Positions 11,535-24,651 are shown, counted from the first letter of the stretch. The stretch is 64,000 nt of DNA from Calliopum simillimum (GCA_951812925.1 OX638369.1:52819061-52883060), one strand, 5' to 3'. Notes: generated by a model not told the origin, from the letters alone. Translations and numbers: made by a program.

Positions 11535-13160
11535 TACAAAATATGCATGACATTGTTTTTGCCCCTTTATGCATTTTGCCTCGGTTTTGTGATTTTATTG
11601 GTGTTTTACAGAAACACATCGAATAGTAAACTCAAACCAACAATGTCATCTGATCCATGCTTTTTGGTAGAAAATGATATATGATTTCAACTTCAGAATC
11701 ATGTTGAGAGCTATGATGATGAAATATCCTTTTTTTTGCCATCTTAACATCGACAAAATATGCAATATTCGTCTACATGGGGATCAAACACAATTATTAT
11801 TTTATGAGTTCATTTATTGTATTAAATCAATTAAATGTAATTACTAAGTAACACTTCCGACCATTATTACTGTGAAACTAAATACCACATTGTACATTTT
11901 TAATAAACTTTTGAAAGTTTCAAACAATGGAAAGTAGTGGGTGTGATATGTTATTAAATAGTTAATTAAAATGGGGGAAAAAAATTGGTTTTGAATATTT
12001 AAATTACATAAGCAATTCAATGAATGTGTTTTCACACAATATAAAATTTCAGCATTCTACAATGTAATTTTTAAATATTTAATGGAAAAAACAAAAAAAA
12101 TATATATGTATTTATGCTCATTTGACTGAGGGGCAAAAAAAAGAGGAAATCACTTAATTTCAAGGTTCAACAACTGCAAGCCAAAACACCAGCTGCTAGT
12201 GATTTTTTCCATCACTTATTTTTGCATGTCGCTGTGTTTTTTCTGTAATTTCCCAATTTCATTTGATTTTCTTTTTCTTCTGAAATTTTTTTTTTCCAAG
12301 ATTTGCACAACAAATGACCCAAGCACAATGCGCTCATTTATTTGATTTTATTTCGTATTTCGTTACAAATTCTTATAGACAAAAAAATGGCACTACCAGA
12401 TGAGAAAAAAGGAACAAACGCGTAGTGCTACTGCTCCATACGAAAAAAAGAAAGGACAATTGGAAATAGTCGTTGTCGCTCTTTAGTATGCAAAGTTGTA
12501 TGAGGCATAGAGTAAATTTACCATTTCAAATTTATTTATCATGATTATGCAAAAATTGATAAAAATGAATAGGAATAAAATGTACCTAAGGACTACCCTT
12601 TTTCTTATTTTCAAGCTCATCAACGAAATAAAAAAAATAAATAGTAGTAGATAGTAGTAAAAGGCAAATTTAATGATCTAATAATAGAGGCCTGACATGG
12701 TTTAGCATTCGTAAAACTGCACTTACAATCAAATTTTGATGGTGGGTTGTACGTTGATTGCATCACGAAGTAAGAGCACTATTTGAAGCAGAAATTTTCC
12801 TAATGTAGCAGCTTCTGTTTGGCATACAAAAATAGTACAATAACACTAATGAAATTTTTGATTTTTTTAAAGTCAGCAGAGCAGACAATACATACTTTTA
12901 TTAATTTTTGCTATGAACAGAAAATTCTATGTGTATGAAGAAGTTTCCTTAATAAACATCGCGTCAAAGTCCCTGCTGTTTGTTGTCTGCATAGCGTGAC
13001 GTTAAGAATTTGAATTTGAAACAGATACATGTGACACATTGATTTTGTAAGTTTTTTAAAAACAAAGGACAAGATAATAATACTTATTTATTACTGAGAT
13101 AACTTAAACTATACTAAATTAAATTTCAAAAAACTAATACATACTTTCATAAATTATTAT
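11535..13160. other. noncoding AT-rich DNA
   Basis: No coding frame with family motifs and no long repeat shared with the rest of the window. It has minor simple sequence (GTAGTAGATAGTAGTA near 12,640). Probably single-copy intergenic sequence. Confidence 0.5.
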
Positions 13161-13289
13161 TGAGGGGATTCCTGAAAACGTGTAAAGCCTCGAAAACTCG
13201 TAAATGTTGTCAAAATCAATACGAAATTTTACAGTTTTACGAGTTGACGAGGTTTTTGAGGGTTTTATACGTTTTCAGGAATCCCCTCA
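13161..13289. mobile_element. 129-bp palindromic MITE
   Basis: The whole segment is a near-perfect hairpin: TGAGGGGATTCCTGAAAACG at the left is mirrored by CGTTTTCAGGAATCCCCTCA at the right, and inner blocks (CTCGTAAA and TTTACGAG) also pair. It is flanked by TTAT on both sides (13,157-13,160 and 13,290-13,293). A longer ATTATT duplication is possible if the terminal T/A pair is counted as flank. Non-coding. Confidence 0.75.
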
Positions 13290-13996
13290 TTATTTTTATG
13301 TAAAAGAATCTTTTTATAAGCCTTAAAAGCACAACCGAACCAAAAGTATGGAAAGATATCCGGTTGTGAGCATTATTGGGTTGTGGGCACCTGGACATAA
13401 CTTTTGACAGTGACCAGATGAAGCTGATCTGACAATTGTCGTTTGTTCGCTACGTCAGCACGATGTTTTAGTGCTGACACTGAAGCGGGCATATCCGAAA
13501 ATAATATCCTCTTGTATGACCCAGGTTTTAAGAAAAATTTTTTTTTCCAGTTCAATAACCAAATGTGATGGAATATATTTCTAGACGTATAAAATGAAAT
13601 TCCTAATAGGTGAACAAAGAAATTTCTACCCGATAGGGTAGAAAATTGAGATTTCCAATAATATACGGGAGAGCACATATTTCAGAAGTAGTAGATATGT
13701 TACGAGGCACATTTCCAAATATTCTGCAGTAAAATTCAGAAAAATCGTAAATGGGTTTGGCAACAGAATGGGTTAAAAAGTCTAAATCGCTCTTTACGCC
13801 CATAAAACAGGTCCTAAAATTCTGAAAAAATTCAAGCAAATTCCTTGACAAAATATAAATCGACTTTGTTATTTATTTCTTGTCAAAGAATTTGAATGCA
13901 GAAATGTCTTGTTTTCGTAAAATTGTATGGTTTTCGTAAAATTGTCTCGTTTTCACAAATTTTTTTTCGAATTCTACTTCATTGGAATTTATTTAA
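13290..13996. other. noncoding, possibly decayed hAT sequence
   Basis: No intact frame. The stretch leads directly into a recognisable hAT transposase tail at 13,997 and may contain eroded remains of the same element, but I could not identify further transposase motifs. Confidence 0.3.
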
Positions 13997-14113
13997 TGTT
14001 TACCGGACAGTGATGCGCCTGTAGAAAGAGTGTTTTCGGTAATGAATAAAATATGGATCAGTGTTGAAACACAACTTGGAGTTACAGTGCTAAAAGCAAC
14101 ATTGACTGTGTAA
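13997..14113 (+). pseudogene. hAT transposase C-terminal remnant
   Basis: The plus-strand frame reads through DAPVERVFSVMNKIW and ETQLGVTVLKATLTV to a stop at 14,111-14,113. This resembles the C-terminal dimerisation segment of hAT transposases, where a variant of SxASVERVFSxMNxIW is followed by LxVExVKA. A stop lies immediately upstream at 13,994, so only about 38 codons remain. It is a relic; no inverted repeats or target duplication were found around it. Confidence 0.6.
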
Positions 14114-17100
14114 AAAAAGTTTATTTAATTATGTCTACAAATGCATATTTATATAAAAAATAAACCAAACAAGCTAAAATTAAATTAGATTCTTTTTTTT
14201 AATATAGAGGCTGTTCTCAATTCCGATTTCTATCGGAAATGGAATAGAATCAGTCTTAACCCGAATCACCCTACGTAAATTTTTTCGAATTACGAAAAAA
14301 CTTTTTAGAGGCATACTCTGTAAAGCATAGAGGAAAAAACTGCATCCTAACCACAGGATTCTCAGGATATCCTGTTGCCATATGGACACACCAGGCAGTA
14401 TAGGGGACTGGTAAGATTTGATCAAAAATGGTCAAAAATTTTAAGCTTCAAGAGTTATTTTCGATGTAGTTTTTAATCTTTAATCCGAAACCGGGCTTAG
14501 AATTGGCCTCAGGATTTTGAAATATGTTAACCTAAATGTTTTCGAAAACATAGTTTTAGTTGTATTTGAGGTTTCGTAATGAACCAAAGCAATTTTTAGC
14601 AACAAAGTATTATGGTAAGATAAAGTACTTTTTTTTTCTTTAAAACTCAATTTGAATCGTAACGATATCTTTTCTGATTCGGATTCAGTATGATAAAAAT
14701 ACATCAAAAATGGTTATTACTGCTTTCGTGCCCTATCCTGCCTACGTTGTAATATGGACACACGCTCGAAAAACTTTAAAAAAAATGCTACAAAAAACTG
14801 TTTTCTTATATTTACCCTTATATTACATTACTCTCATTATCAAACACTATTTAAAGCACAGAATTTATATCCCATTCAAAATAATTAGTACATATTTGAA
14901 ACGCATTTAAATTTTCATATCACTTATTTTGGGGAGGTCCAATTTTGGAAATTTTTTGGATCCTCGCGCTTAAGATTTCATACAAAAGAAGGAACAATTG
15001 TGCGTTTATCGAGAGCATGAAAGTAACGGTATCTACATTCGTTTGCATTCTGTAATCGTGTACACACATGTCTATGGACACATCAGGGCGATTTGGGTTA
15101 GGGTGCTCTGCGTTTCAATATTGAACAACACATCGGAATTACGTTTCAGTGGAGCGGATTGAAACCAGTGACCAATTTTATTTATTGCAATTTATATTTA
15201 TTTATTTCGAATCGCAGAGCACCTTATGATTGATTTCATTCTGATTTCGGTCAGAATCGGAATTTAGTTGCCTGATAATTTGTTTTCCAGAGAATTTGTT
15301 TGAGAGAAAAATTTTGAAATGAGATCTTTTTTTTTTGCTCTTCACTTTTTAAGGACGAGAAAAAATATAAGGCGTCCGGTTTTGAACCAAATTAAAAATG
15401 TTCACGTTATGGATGCTGCAATATTTATCATATTAAAAACCACTTCAACAATTTTTTTTTGTGTATATATCTGTGGACTATTGACAAAACAGCCTAAGTC
15501 GACATAAGACAATTCTCCAGGATTTTAGTCCGAAATATAAAATTTAAATACGCTTCTATGGGTCTAATGTCTCCATTATTGCCATGTCTCTATTATTTCT
15601 TGTTCCAGAGACATAAGGGTGTCCCTTAGTACACGCAAGATTTGAACTTAGTGCCGGTGAAGTGTGTAATGGCCAATTATTTTTTTTGATATCATTGTTT
15701 TTTTTACTACCCATTTGCATGGAAACTCCCGCATTGAGTTATTTTACTTTACACTAAGCTTATGGCTTAATATATATACGTATACGGTCACAATAATCCG
15801 TTCAATTTTATTGTGCATACTTTTGATTGTAACTCTACAGTCGACATTAAGGTTACTGAGATAAAATGTAACATTTTAATACATGGGAATTTCGTTGAAT
15901 CGCTTGTTAAGAAACTTGTTAGGCATAAAGTTCAGTTCCTAAGCAATCTCTTATATATTTTTGGTCATAGGTATTTCATTTTAACCTATGAAAATAAGTC
16001 ATTGAAGTTGGAAGTGTAGGGATCTTGCGCGCATAATTCATACAAAGTACATATAAGCCGAGATGGTCATGTGTATTCCGCAATGTGTATTTTCGATATC
16101 GACATTTACAGTAAGTGTACTAAATTACTTACAATTTGACAAAGTCGATTTTATTAGCTGATTGAATTTTTCTTTCTGATCAAAACTCCATACGAGAAAC
16201 ATCAAGTTTCGGAAATATAAAATTGTAGTTATACATATATTGAAAACGCGTGTTTAGTAAAATTCAAAAAAAAATACATATTTTTCATAAAAGTTTAAGA
16301 TTGTGTTAAACTAAATATATTTAATCCACAATAATTGATGATTAATTGACTTAATCTACGGTGGACAAAAGGTGCAAAAACATAGCCTTGAGACTCCGAG
16401 GTTCCGTTTCCAAGATTTCCCGACATACGAATTGGCGCTTCAAAGTAGAAATTATCACGGATTATTTGTCCAGAAACATAATTTATTGGGTTTGGTGAGT
16501 TTTTAATGAAATTAAAATTCAAATTATAGTGCATTTTGTAATGACAAAATGTTGTCATTTCGAGGTTAGGCCTCAAGTCCATATGGGATTTGGCATTGAA
16601 ATAACCTTTGATTAAATTCAACATTCATCAAAGGTCATCAAAGCTGTGACCATCGGTTCTTCATCTTAAAAAAATATTTTTTTTTGTAAATTTTCAATTT
16701 TTTAAAAACTAATTTTGTTAAATTTAGTTTCTTATTTTGTCTAAAAACAATGAGATAATAACGCCTTAAATTTATATCGTAATTAAAGATTTTTGTAATT
16801 TTTTCAAACAGATTTGCTCAAGTTAAATTCATATTTTTATATTGTAAAAGGAACACTCAATTAATTACTTAAATTATTATGATTTACTGAATTTTGAATT
16901 AAACTAAAAACTTAAGTATGCATAAGACAACTACAACACATCGAATTTTCGCTGGGCCCACCGATTTCCACGATGGATACATAACCTTGTAAGTCATAAT
17001 GAGATCATTTATATATATTGATAATATTCAGTTAAATTTGCTTGAAACCATAATAATTTGGTTTAAAATTATTAAGTATAACTAAATCTATCCTAAGTAA

Positions 17101-19270
17101 TTGCATAATCATAATCTAATGAAGATATGATATTCAAACTAATTTGGAATTCAATTACTTTAAAATAACTACTTGATATCAAAATATCTAAATGAAACCT
17201 AAATTTAAGTATATGTAAGATTTAAATAATTTTAAATACCTAATCAAGGTTTAAGCTTTTTTTTTGTGGGAACACCCAAGAATTGCAGTTTATAACTTTA
17301 AAGTCGAATTAAGATACTTTTGAATTGTGCATAGATGAAATTTACATTGTTGTTGCAATGAGTTTGCAAACACTCTCTCTGATTTTCTTTTAAACGAATT
17401 TTCTCGCGCGTATATAATATCTCTATTAGCTCTCTGCAGGTATTAACCTAGCACTCTTCTAAGCATAACTATAAGTGTTATACAATGAGCATAAAACTGT
17501 TATACTCAATAAAATTATGAATTTAGTTGTTCTCTGAGAATTGAAATAATGTTGTTGTTTTGAGTCATTCGGTTTCGCCCGTGTAAAAGTGCAGCATGAA
17601 TAAGGTAATGGTATGATCACATAATTAAACTTGATTTTGGGGCAATTTTAAACTAATGTCGATAATTGCCAAGGATGGGAGGGTACAGACGACGGGGCGC
17701 AATAACATCATGCGTACCCTATCTTATAGGTAGCACTTAGATTCTGTATTAAATTCAGCCTAAATTTCCGGTTCTTTTAATTTTTGCTTCTAAAGTAATC
17801 GCATTTCCTTTTCCTTTCACTCCTCTACCTCAAAGTGCACATAAAATTAAATGTGGTAATGTCTAGGTGTATAAGGGTGAAACAAGATCCCCGAAAATTC
17901 GACGAGCTAGCAAGAGCATAGCTAGATGTGCACACCCGTAAGCTTTTATATGCCAAGAACGTTATTTAACTATTGATTTAGGTGAAGTCAGAGAGCTTTT
18001 CTGGTAGAACTTTTAGGGTTATATTCTGGCTTCAACAAACGACCATTTTTGGGTTTTTTTTATGACGTTCATTCTGACGTCAGTCAGATATAAGACAAAA
18101 GGACCATTACAAGTGTTATGAACCAAAAAAAAAAAATAATTTGACAGCTGACATTTTAAGATTAGTAAAAATGTATGAAAAGAGGAGATTCAACGCTGCA
18201 TCAACTAAATTGAGCCACATTATTGAAAAGTAGTTAATCAGTTTCTAGGCTCTCCTGAAAAGTTGCCAATTTCGAGTTAGGTTGTTTTTTCAAAAGTCCA
18301 CAGATATTTTCACGAAATAGTTGCCTATTTAAACAAACTGTGAACGAGATAAAACGCTTTGGATCTGATCTGGATCACTGAGAGACTCCGTTTTGTTACA
18401 TTACAAAAAGATGAACTGAAGTTATTTTTGACACTTGTTAACTGAGACACTTTATGTGTATTACAAAAAATAAAATCCTTTGCAAGAAAAGGTGAATTTT
18501 TAACTCAAATGAAAATAGTTTTAAGGCACAGAGATCTTTCTGACCTCTGAAACGAACAAAGATGATCATAATCTGCCAAGCTCTACTATGCGCTATAAAT
18601 GGAAGGACAAAGTGAATATACCTACCCAAAGTAAAATAATGCTTAGCAGCATCAAACTATGCCATGCGCAAAGCCAAGCGTTAAACATAGAAAATGGAGA
18701 AGTAAAAAAACCATTGAAGTAAAAGTATCGGAAATACATGTATAGAACTACATCAAATTTATATGGAGTTAAGATACCTTTACTTCAACGGATGATATCT
18801 ACGAAAGTAATGATTCAATTGAAAAAGCTTAAAATATGGTTGAAGGAGAAAGCTTAACGCAATTCGATACCGTTAGCAAGAGTGAACTCCCCTACTTCCT
18901 GGATGTACACCATATATCTGAAAATATCGGTTTTTGCACTTTAAGTCAAGGATAACTCGGATCTCAGACCCGATCCGAGTTGGTCAAAAAAAGTTATCGA
19001 GATCAAATTCAAATAGCAAATTTATCGAGATAGAATAATTTATTTACCAATTCTGAAGTTTATAGTTTCTCTTGTCCAAATATGTGGCATTTCAGTTGTT
19101 AAATGGGATTTCCAATTAGTTTTTATATACACTTTACTTCCATTTGGAGAATATGGCATTTTCAAAAGTTTTCTTGCATGCACGGTTACATTTTTCTCAA
19201 ACATTCCCCAATTTGTATATTTCTTGTTACAGCAATAAATTCTACGATGTCTGCTTCCTTAATGATTTTT
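14114..19270. other. long noncoding stretch
   Basis: Five kilobases without a supported gene. Open frames (for example 16,295-16,624 on the minus strand) are under 110 codons and have no family motif. Embedded items: a 123-bp MITE at 15,101-15,223 (listed) and a short DINE-like tail at 18,597-18,625 (GGAAGGACAAAGTGAATATA). The phrase ATATGGACACA recurs near 14,383 and 14,751. The remainder looks like single-copy AT-rich intergenic or intronic DNA. Confidence 0.5.
15101..15223. mobile_element. 123-bp MITE with TTA/TA duplication
   Basis: Terminal inverted repeats GGGTGCTCTGCG and CGCAGAGCACC lie between TTA on the left (15,098-15,100) and TTA on the right. The interior is A/T-rich and non-coding. 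The GGGTGCTCT end and TA-containing duplication suggest a mariner-type MITE; a similar TTAGGGTGCTCTG occurs at about 61,048. Confidence 0.55.
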
Positions 19271-20592
19271 TAGCCCAGGAAAATAAGACGAAAAAAGAGC
19301 TTCTGTGCGAAAAAATTCCCAGTGGGAATTTTTCACCGGAATTGTCTTTATTTATGCATGATACACAAACTGTGAAAAGTCCATTGCAAAGTCGTGTGCG
19401 CATAAAAAATTATTTGGGCTCAAAGGTCGCTAAAATCAGTTTTTTGCAAATATCTCGCTAATGCTAACTTTTACAGAAAAATGTTGGTCTCCAATTTTGT
19501 AGCACAGGAAATTTCCTACAAAAGTACGTTGAAAGTATTTGCGTACAACTTCTAGTTTAGGAGATCACCTAATTCAAAAAGTTGTTAACAGTTATGATAT
19601 GAAATACTACCTATGAGTTCATATTAAAATATCTTACTTTTTAAATTGCAATAACTCTTCAATGAGAAGTTGTATAAACAAAATTAAAATGCCGCTTGAA
19701 AGATAATTTAATTTTCTATATACCGTACAAAATTTTTTTTTCGAACGGCTCATGATCTAAAAAATATTCTTGAATAACCGTTAAGGCTTCGAAATTTCTG
19801 GTTTTTTAAGGATATCTGCGAATTGGTAAGTACTACGATAAAAAGTAATGGGACCAAATTTGTAGAGAATTACAAGATCTACAAAAAATAAGGGACATGT
19901 GTACACATAGAAGTAACCGTATAGAAGATATTCATTAGAAACCGGTTTTTTGGCATTTTAAGGGTTTTTTTGGAATATCTTCTAAACGGTTACTTCTATG
20001 TGTACACATATTGCTTATTTTTTGTAGATCTTGTAATTCTCTACAAATTTGGTCTCATTACTTTTTATCGTAGTACTTACCAATTTGCAGATATCCTTAC
20101 AAAACCAGTAATTTCGAAGCCTTAACGGTTATTCAAGAATATTTTTTAGATCATGAGCCGTTCGAAAAAAAAATGTTTACGGTATTTTAATTTTGTTTGT
20201 ACAACTTCTCATTGAAGAGTTATGCAATTTAAAAAGTAAGATATTTTAATATGAACTCATAGGTAGTATTTCATATCATAACTTTTAACAACTTTGTAAA
20301 TTGGGTGATCTCTTAAACTAGAAGTCGTACGCAAATACTTTTAACGTACTTTTGTAGGAAATTTCCTGTGCTACAAAATTGGGGACCAACATTTTTCTGT
20401 AAAAGTTAGCATTAGCGAGATATTTGCAAAAAACTGATTTTAGCGACTTTTGAGCCTTAATAACTTTTTATGCGCACACGACTTTGCAATGGACTTTTCA
20501 CAGTTTGTGTATCATGCGTAAATAAAGACAATTCCGGTGAAAAATTTCCACTGGGAATTTTTTCGCAGAAAATGTCTTATTTTCCTGGGCTA
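19271..20592. mobile_element. long foldback element, 1.32 kb, probable 4-bp TSD
   Basis: The inverted arms begin TAGCCCAGGAAAATAAGAC and mirror for about 650 bp each. Examples are GAAAAATTCCCAGTGGGAAT with its counterpart near 20,560, and TACAAAAGTACGTTGAAAGT with its counterpart near 20,345. The centre is near 19,945. It is flanked by TTTT at 19,267-19,270 and 20,593-20,596. The internal phrase AGTTTTTTGCAAATATCTCG is also present in the foldback at 43.1-45.2 kb, so the two are related despite different ends. The 105-codon frame at its left edge is not a gene. Confidence 0.8.
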
Positions 20593-21777
20593 TTTTACTT
20601 CCAAAAATTTTCTATCGAAAAAAATACAAAATAACTCGTTTTTCCGAAATTTAATGCAAAAACAAATAAAATAAAAAGTTGACTCCATTAAACGCCGAAC
20701 ATAAAAATCAGAAAACTTTGCTTATTGTTACACAACTGAACTGAAAAAAAAAAACTCCTTTTTAACGAGTACCAAAATACCAGAAGAATTACACAGGTCA
20801 CAACGATAAAAGGACACCCCAAATGCATGAGACGAGCAACAATGCTTACGACAGCAAAAAACAATTGAAACAAAAGTGAAATGACAACATACTAAACTAA
20901 CAACACTACACAATACATTCACTACATACACTTGTGCATGCACTTACACGTATGCACACAATTAAGTTGAAAACAATTTCCTTCTCTATTTCCGCTTCAT
21001 ATTCATTTCCTGTTACAATTTCAACTTTCGACAAGCAATTTTCCAACAATAACAACATAACAGCAGCAACAACAGCTGCAGCTAAACTTTCACAATGTTG
21101 ATGATTACAACAAGAGTTAAATTTTTGGCAACAGCAACAGAATTGCCATTGCAACAATTCAACAACAACAACAACATTGAAAACAACAACACAAAAACAA
21201 CGTGAAGAAGGTGAATTGAAAACACAAAAAACGACAAGTTGATATGCGACAATTGCAGTGATAGTGATGCCAATTATCTCTGACATCTCAATTTCATAAG
21301 TTTTGCATCAAAAACTTTGAAGGAACAGTACCATTTCTTAAATACTCAATCGATTTGGGGCAACTATTCCAGTTGATCTTCTTGCCAATGAACGGAAAAT
21401 CATATAAAAAAGTCTCAAATGAACCGGATAATAGTTCCAAAGCAAAAGGTCTTTTGCAGAAATTAATTAATACCTCAAATATGGAGCGAGGGGCCATCCA
21501 TAAAGCACTTCACGGCTTTTCAGAGGATTTTCGACCATCCCATCCATCCCATGACACAAATGTTTACATATTTCCAGACCCTCTCCCTATGTCACGTCAC
21601 AAAATTAAAAACTAAAATGGTTAATAACGTAAATAGCATGTGGTAAATAAATAGCATTTATAAATAATAATAATAATAGATGCCATTAATAGAAATGTTT
21701 ATTTATGATAACATTTCAAAAATAACAATAAAATACAAGTCGGAAGAATTTTCTTTCAAATCTCTTGCCATGGATTT
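20593..21777. other. low-complexity noncoding DNA
   Basis: Between about 20,900 and 21,250 there are CAA, CAG and ACA trinucleotide runs such as CAACAACAACAACAAC. These are common in fly 5' untranslated or regulatory DNA but are not evidence of a gene. At 21,667-21,679 there is a short AAT microsatellite. The minus-strand frame at 20,906-21,286 simply translates the trinucleotide runs. Confidence 0.45.
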
Positions 21778-21990
21778 TCAAAACATATACTTATCTGCTG
21801 AATTTATCGGAATAGTTTCCGAATCTTCGTTGTGCACCTTTTGCTCCGGAATATCCGCTAAACCAGTCAAATCTAAATAGCCCTCGTCCAGCCAATCCAC
21901 TTGATCGTTGGTTAAGATGGCCATCCATTCTCGTTGACGCTTTCCTGCTACTCCAATGAACCTTCCCTCCTCCCTGTCACAAATGAACAC
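21778..21990 (-). CDS. doubtful coding fragment, function unknown
   Basis: A minus-strand frame of 70 codons whose last two thirds has protein-like composition: REWMAILTNDQVDWLDEGYL then acidic residues and a stop at 21,778. An AATAAA lies about 80 bases downstream on the same strand (near 21,697-21,702), as for a terminal exon. Against this, the upstream part (GTGACAGGGAGGAGGGAAGG) and the GCGTCCATAAGGACGTCAC palindrome at about 22,030-22,050 look like dispersed G-rich repeat DNA. It could be the last exon of a gene, a transposon-derived fragment or chance. I do not recognise the protein. Confidence 0.25.
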   Translation of the reverse strand: MFICDREEGRFIGVAGKRQREWMAILTNDQVDWLDEGYLDLTGLADIPEQKVHNEDSETIPINSADKYMF

Positions 21991-22430
21991 ATTTTGCTAG
22001 ACCATCCCCCCTGCCCCTCAAGCCGTGACGTCCTTATGGACGCCCCCTTACAAGTTATAATGGATACTCTTGGTTTGCCACTATGAAGCGCCTTAGGTAT
22101 AAAAAAACTCAGTTTTTGGAATAACTTTATAAAAGCTTTCAGACAACTTGTATTATTGGTTGTGCTTTTATATCAGATAACTCTTCACATCGGACAAATT
22201 ACTCTGGCATTTAAGTTTAAATTCTTTTAACAATTTTCGATTCTTCAAGCAACTTTATATCCAAACTTTCTAAACCTCAACAATAATGAAAAATCTTATT
22301 TTTCTACTACAGTGTTTCCATACCGAGCTTTCCCCGCGTCAATATCGTATGCGCCATTTTTTCGAAAAAAATTTTTTAATGCTAATATGTTCTACAGTGT
22401 CATTCACATTCATTCGTCAAATATTGATAA
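21991..22430. other. noncoding
   Basis: Contains a short palindromic phrase GCGTCCATAAGGACGTC (minus strand) next to a G-rich tract, typical of a dispersed repeat. Nothing else is recognised. Confidence 0.4.
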
Positions 22431-22876
22431 GTAAGGGTGTTAGCTTCGGCATGGCCAAACATTAAATACCCTACACTAAATGAGCAAAATCGGTCAACGA
22501 ATACATCTACCGCCCATACGAAAAATATATTCAAAACGTAATACTAAGAGCATTATTCGCGATATCGCTAGCGAAACGCACATAGATACCAAGAATAGTA
22601 AGTACAACCTCTGAGCGAAAACAAGGTGAACTCGTACAAGAGGGCGTGGCACCTCCCATATAAGCAAAAGTTTCAAAATGCTATACTGAAAACATTTTTT
22701 GAGATAATCCAACCAAATTTCACTCAAATACTAAGAACTATAAATTCAAACTCTGAGAAAAATCTGGGTGAACTCGGACAAGAGGGCGTGGCACCTCCAA
22801 TATAAGCAAAATTTTCAAAATAATGCTATGTAGAGTATTTAATGATTGGCCAGGCCAAAAGTAGCACCCTTACTAG
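22431..22876 (+). mobile_element. DINE-1-like element, rearranged copy, left border of unit 1
   Basis: The copy starts with the inverted terminal phrase (AAGGGTG, GGCCAAACATTAAATACCC). It then switches to the forward body (AATGAGCAAAATCGGTCAAC, CGCCCATAC), has two tandem units containing GGGCGTGGCACCTCC, and ends with TTGGCCAGGCCAA and CCCTTACTAG at 22,876. One end is thus present twice in opposite orientation, suggesting a rearrangement. The 3' hairpin and CTAG end match the copies at 30.4, 40.6 and 58.9 kb. Confidence 0.65.
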
Positions 22877-24558
22877 TTTTTTTTTTTGGTTTTTTTTTAA
22901 ATTTTTGAATATGCTATTTTGGTGGCAAATTCAATTCTCAACAAAAAGTTTTCTACAAAATATATAGAAATCTGTGTAAGGTGCATTTCCCCAACATTCT
23001 CCCTTTTCCACCCTAATCGAATTAAATAACACTCCGCAATTTTTTCTTCTAAAAAGACCCATTTGCCGATTTCTGTAATACAAACTCGTAAACATCTCAG
23101 TTTTTTTTTGCATGTTTTTTAGATTTCTTATTAGTGCAAGATCTGAGCAAAAACTTAGTGGCACCTCCTTTGTAAGCAAAATTTTCAAAATACTGCAGTG
23201 TAGGGTATTAAATTTTTGGTCAGGGCAAAGGTAGCACCCTTACTCGTTTGTTTTTCAAAAAGAGGTGGATTTCGCAAATTAAGTACTATTTTTTCCCTTT
23301 CGTGAGAAAACTATTTGCCAGTTACTTTCATCACTTTTATTAGCTGGTTTGGTAACCAGAGTATCAATAACACTTGTCATTGCAAAAACACTGTTGGAGA
23401 GTTTTTACTATAACTCACAACATTTCTTATTGAAAACAAAATCTGTTTTTATTATTTCCTATGAGATTGTACAATAAGGTAGATCGCTTAAAAACAACCG
23501 ATCGCGTGCCAGTGTCTTAAGACAGACCACCAACAATGTACTAACTATTAACCCAGATAGCGCCAATTTGTTTTTTTAAAAAAAGTTGAATTTTATTTCA
23601 AATTCTAAGTTGAAATTGCTTTCTAAGCATATTTTATCAGATAACGTTTTTTTATTAACATTGCAGTTTTCCTGCAATCGGTTGAAATCGGGCGACCTTT
23701 TAAAAGGACTATAAAGCACAGCAATATTTGAATTTTTTATTTGTATTTTTATAAGAAAGATATATTTATAATAAACTATTTTTGGCATATGATATGCCAA
23801 AAAGTAACTCTTTTGCAATATAAAACGAAAACGTGCTCTTGACATTGTCTCAACCTAATTGTTGACATCTTTTGCACTTTCCCAATACATCGATGACTCG
23901 GAACTTTTACAATGAAATAACGCATTTAATTTTGTAGAACATTACCCGCACGGTTATAGCTAAATGCATACATATTAGAAATGTTTCCATTGGATCTGGA
24001 TTTTGATGGCATTCACAGAACTAGGAACTATATCCCGCTTCTGCCGCTTTTTTTCCATTTCGCAGTACATATTAGACAAAAAACTTTTTTTGGAACCATA
24101 TTAGACAAAAAACTTTTTTGGAACCACGCCATTCTGAACTGATTTTTTCAAATCACGCGTTCGAACTGCGTAGTAGAGGTAATAATTCGTTTTTTTTTTT
24201 TGCGAATTTCGAAACATGGAACTAAGAAAAGTTGTTCAGAATAGTCCCATGAATCCCATATTTTCCGGTGTTCTATCGATTCCTGCCCACCCTGTATATT
24301 AGGCCGGGTCGGTCCACAATAAAAAAAAAAAAAAATTGGCAAAACCGCCCTCTATGTGAAAGCTTACCTTGAGAGTATCTAGGAAAAAAAATTTCGTTTT
24401 TTGGACCAATCTAAAAACAGCAAAAATTTTATTTTTTCCAAAACTTCGGAAGGTATTGTCCGATGTCTGAAAATTATATATCGTTCTAAAGGGCGTAACT
24501 GGGCATACATTTTTTCTCACGACATTTGGACCTCCGAGGTCATATTCGACCAATGAGA

Positions 24559-24651
24559 CGCATCCGTGAACGTACAACTAGTGACGTGTTTCACATGTAT
24601 TTCACATTACTAAATATTTGATTTTACGTTACGAGTTGTACGTTCACGGAT
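24559..24651. mobile_element. 93-bp hairpin insertion, unit 1 only
   Basis: GCATCCGTGAACGTACAACT at the left is mirrored by AGTTGTACGTTCACGGATGC at the right. Units 2 and 3 read straight through the site (GTGAGACTCAGTTTCTTTGG and GTGAGACCCAGTTTCTTTGG), so this is an insertion specific to unit 1. About 15 extra bases follow it, so the exact duplication is unclear. Non-coding MITE. Confidence 0.65.

Noticed and set aside
19144..19461. 105-codon plus-strand frame
   Set aside because: It lies across the left edge of a foldback element, and the mirrored arm does not conserve it as protein.
20906..21286. 126-codon minus-strand frame rich in Val and Leu
   Set aside because: It is the complement of CAA/CAG trinucleotide runs.
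21355..21615. 86-codon plus-strand frame
   Set aside because: No motif, no nearby processing signals and no conservation evidence; probably chance.
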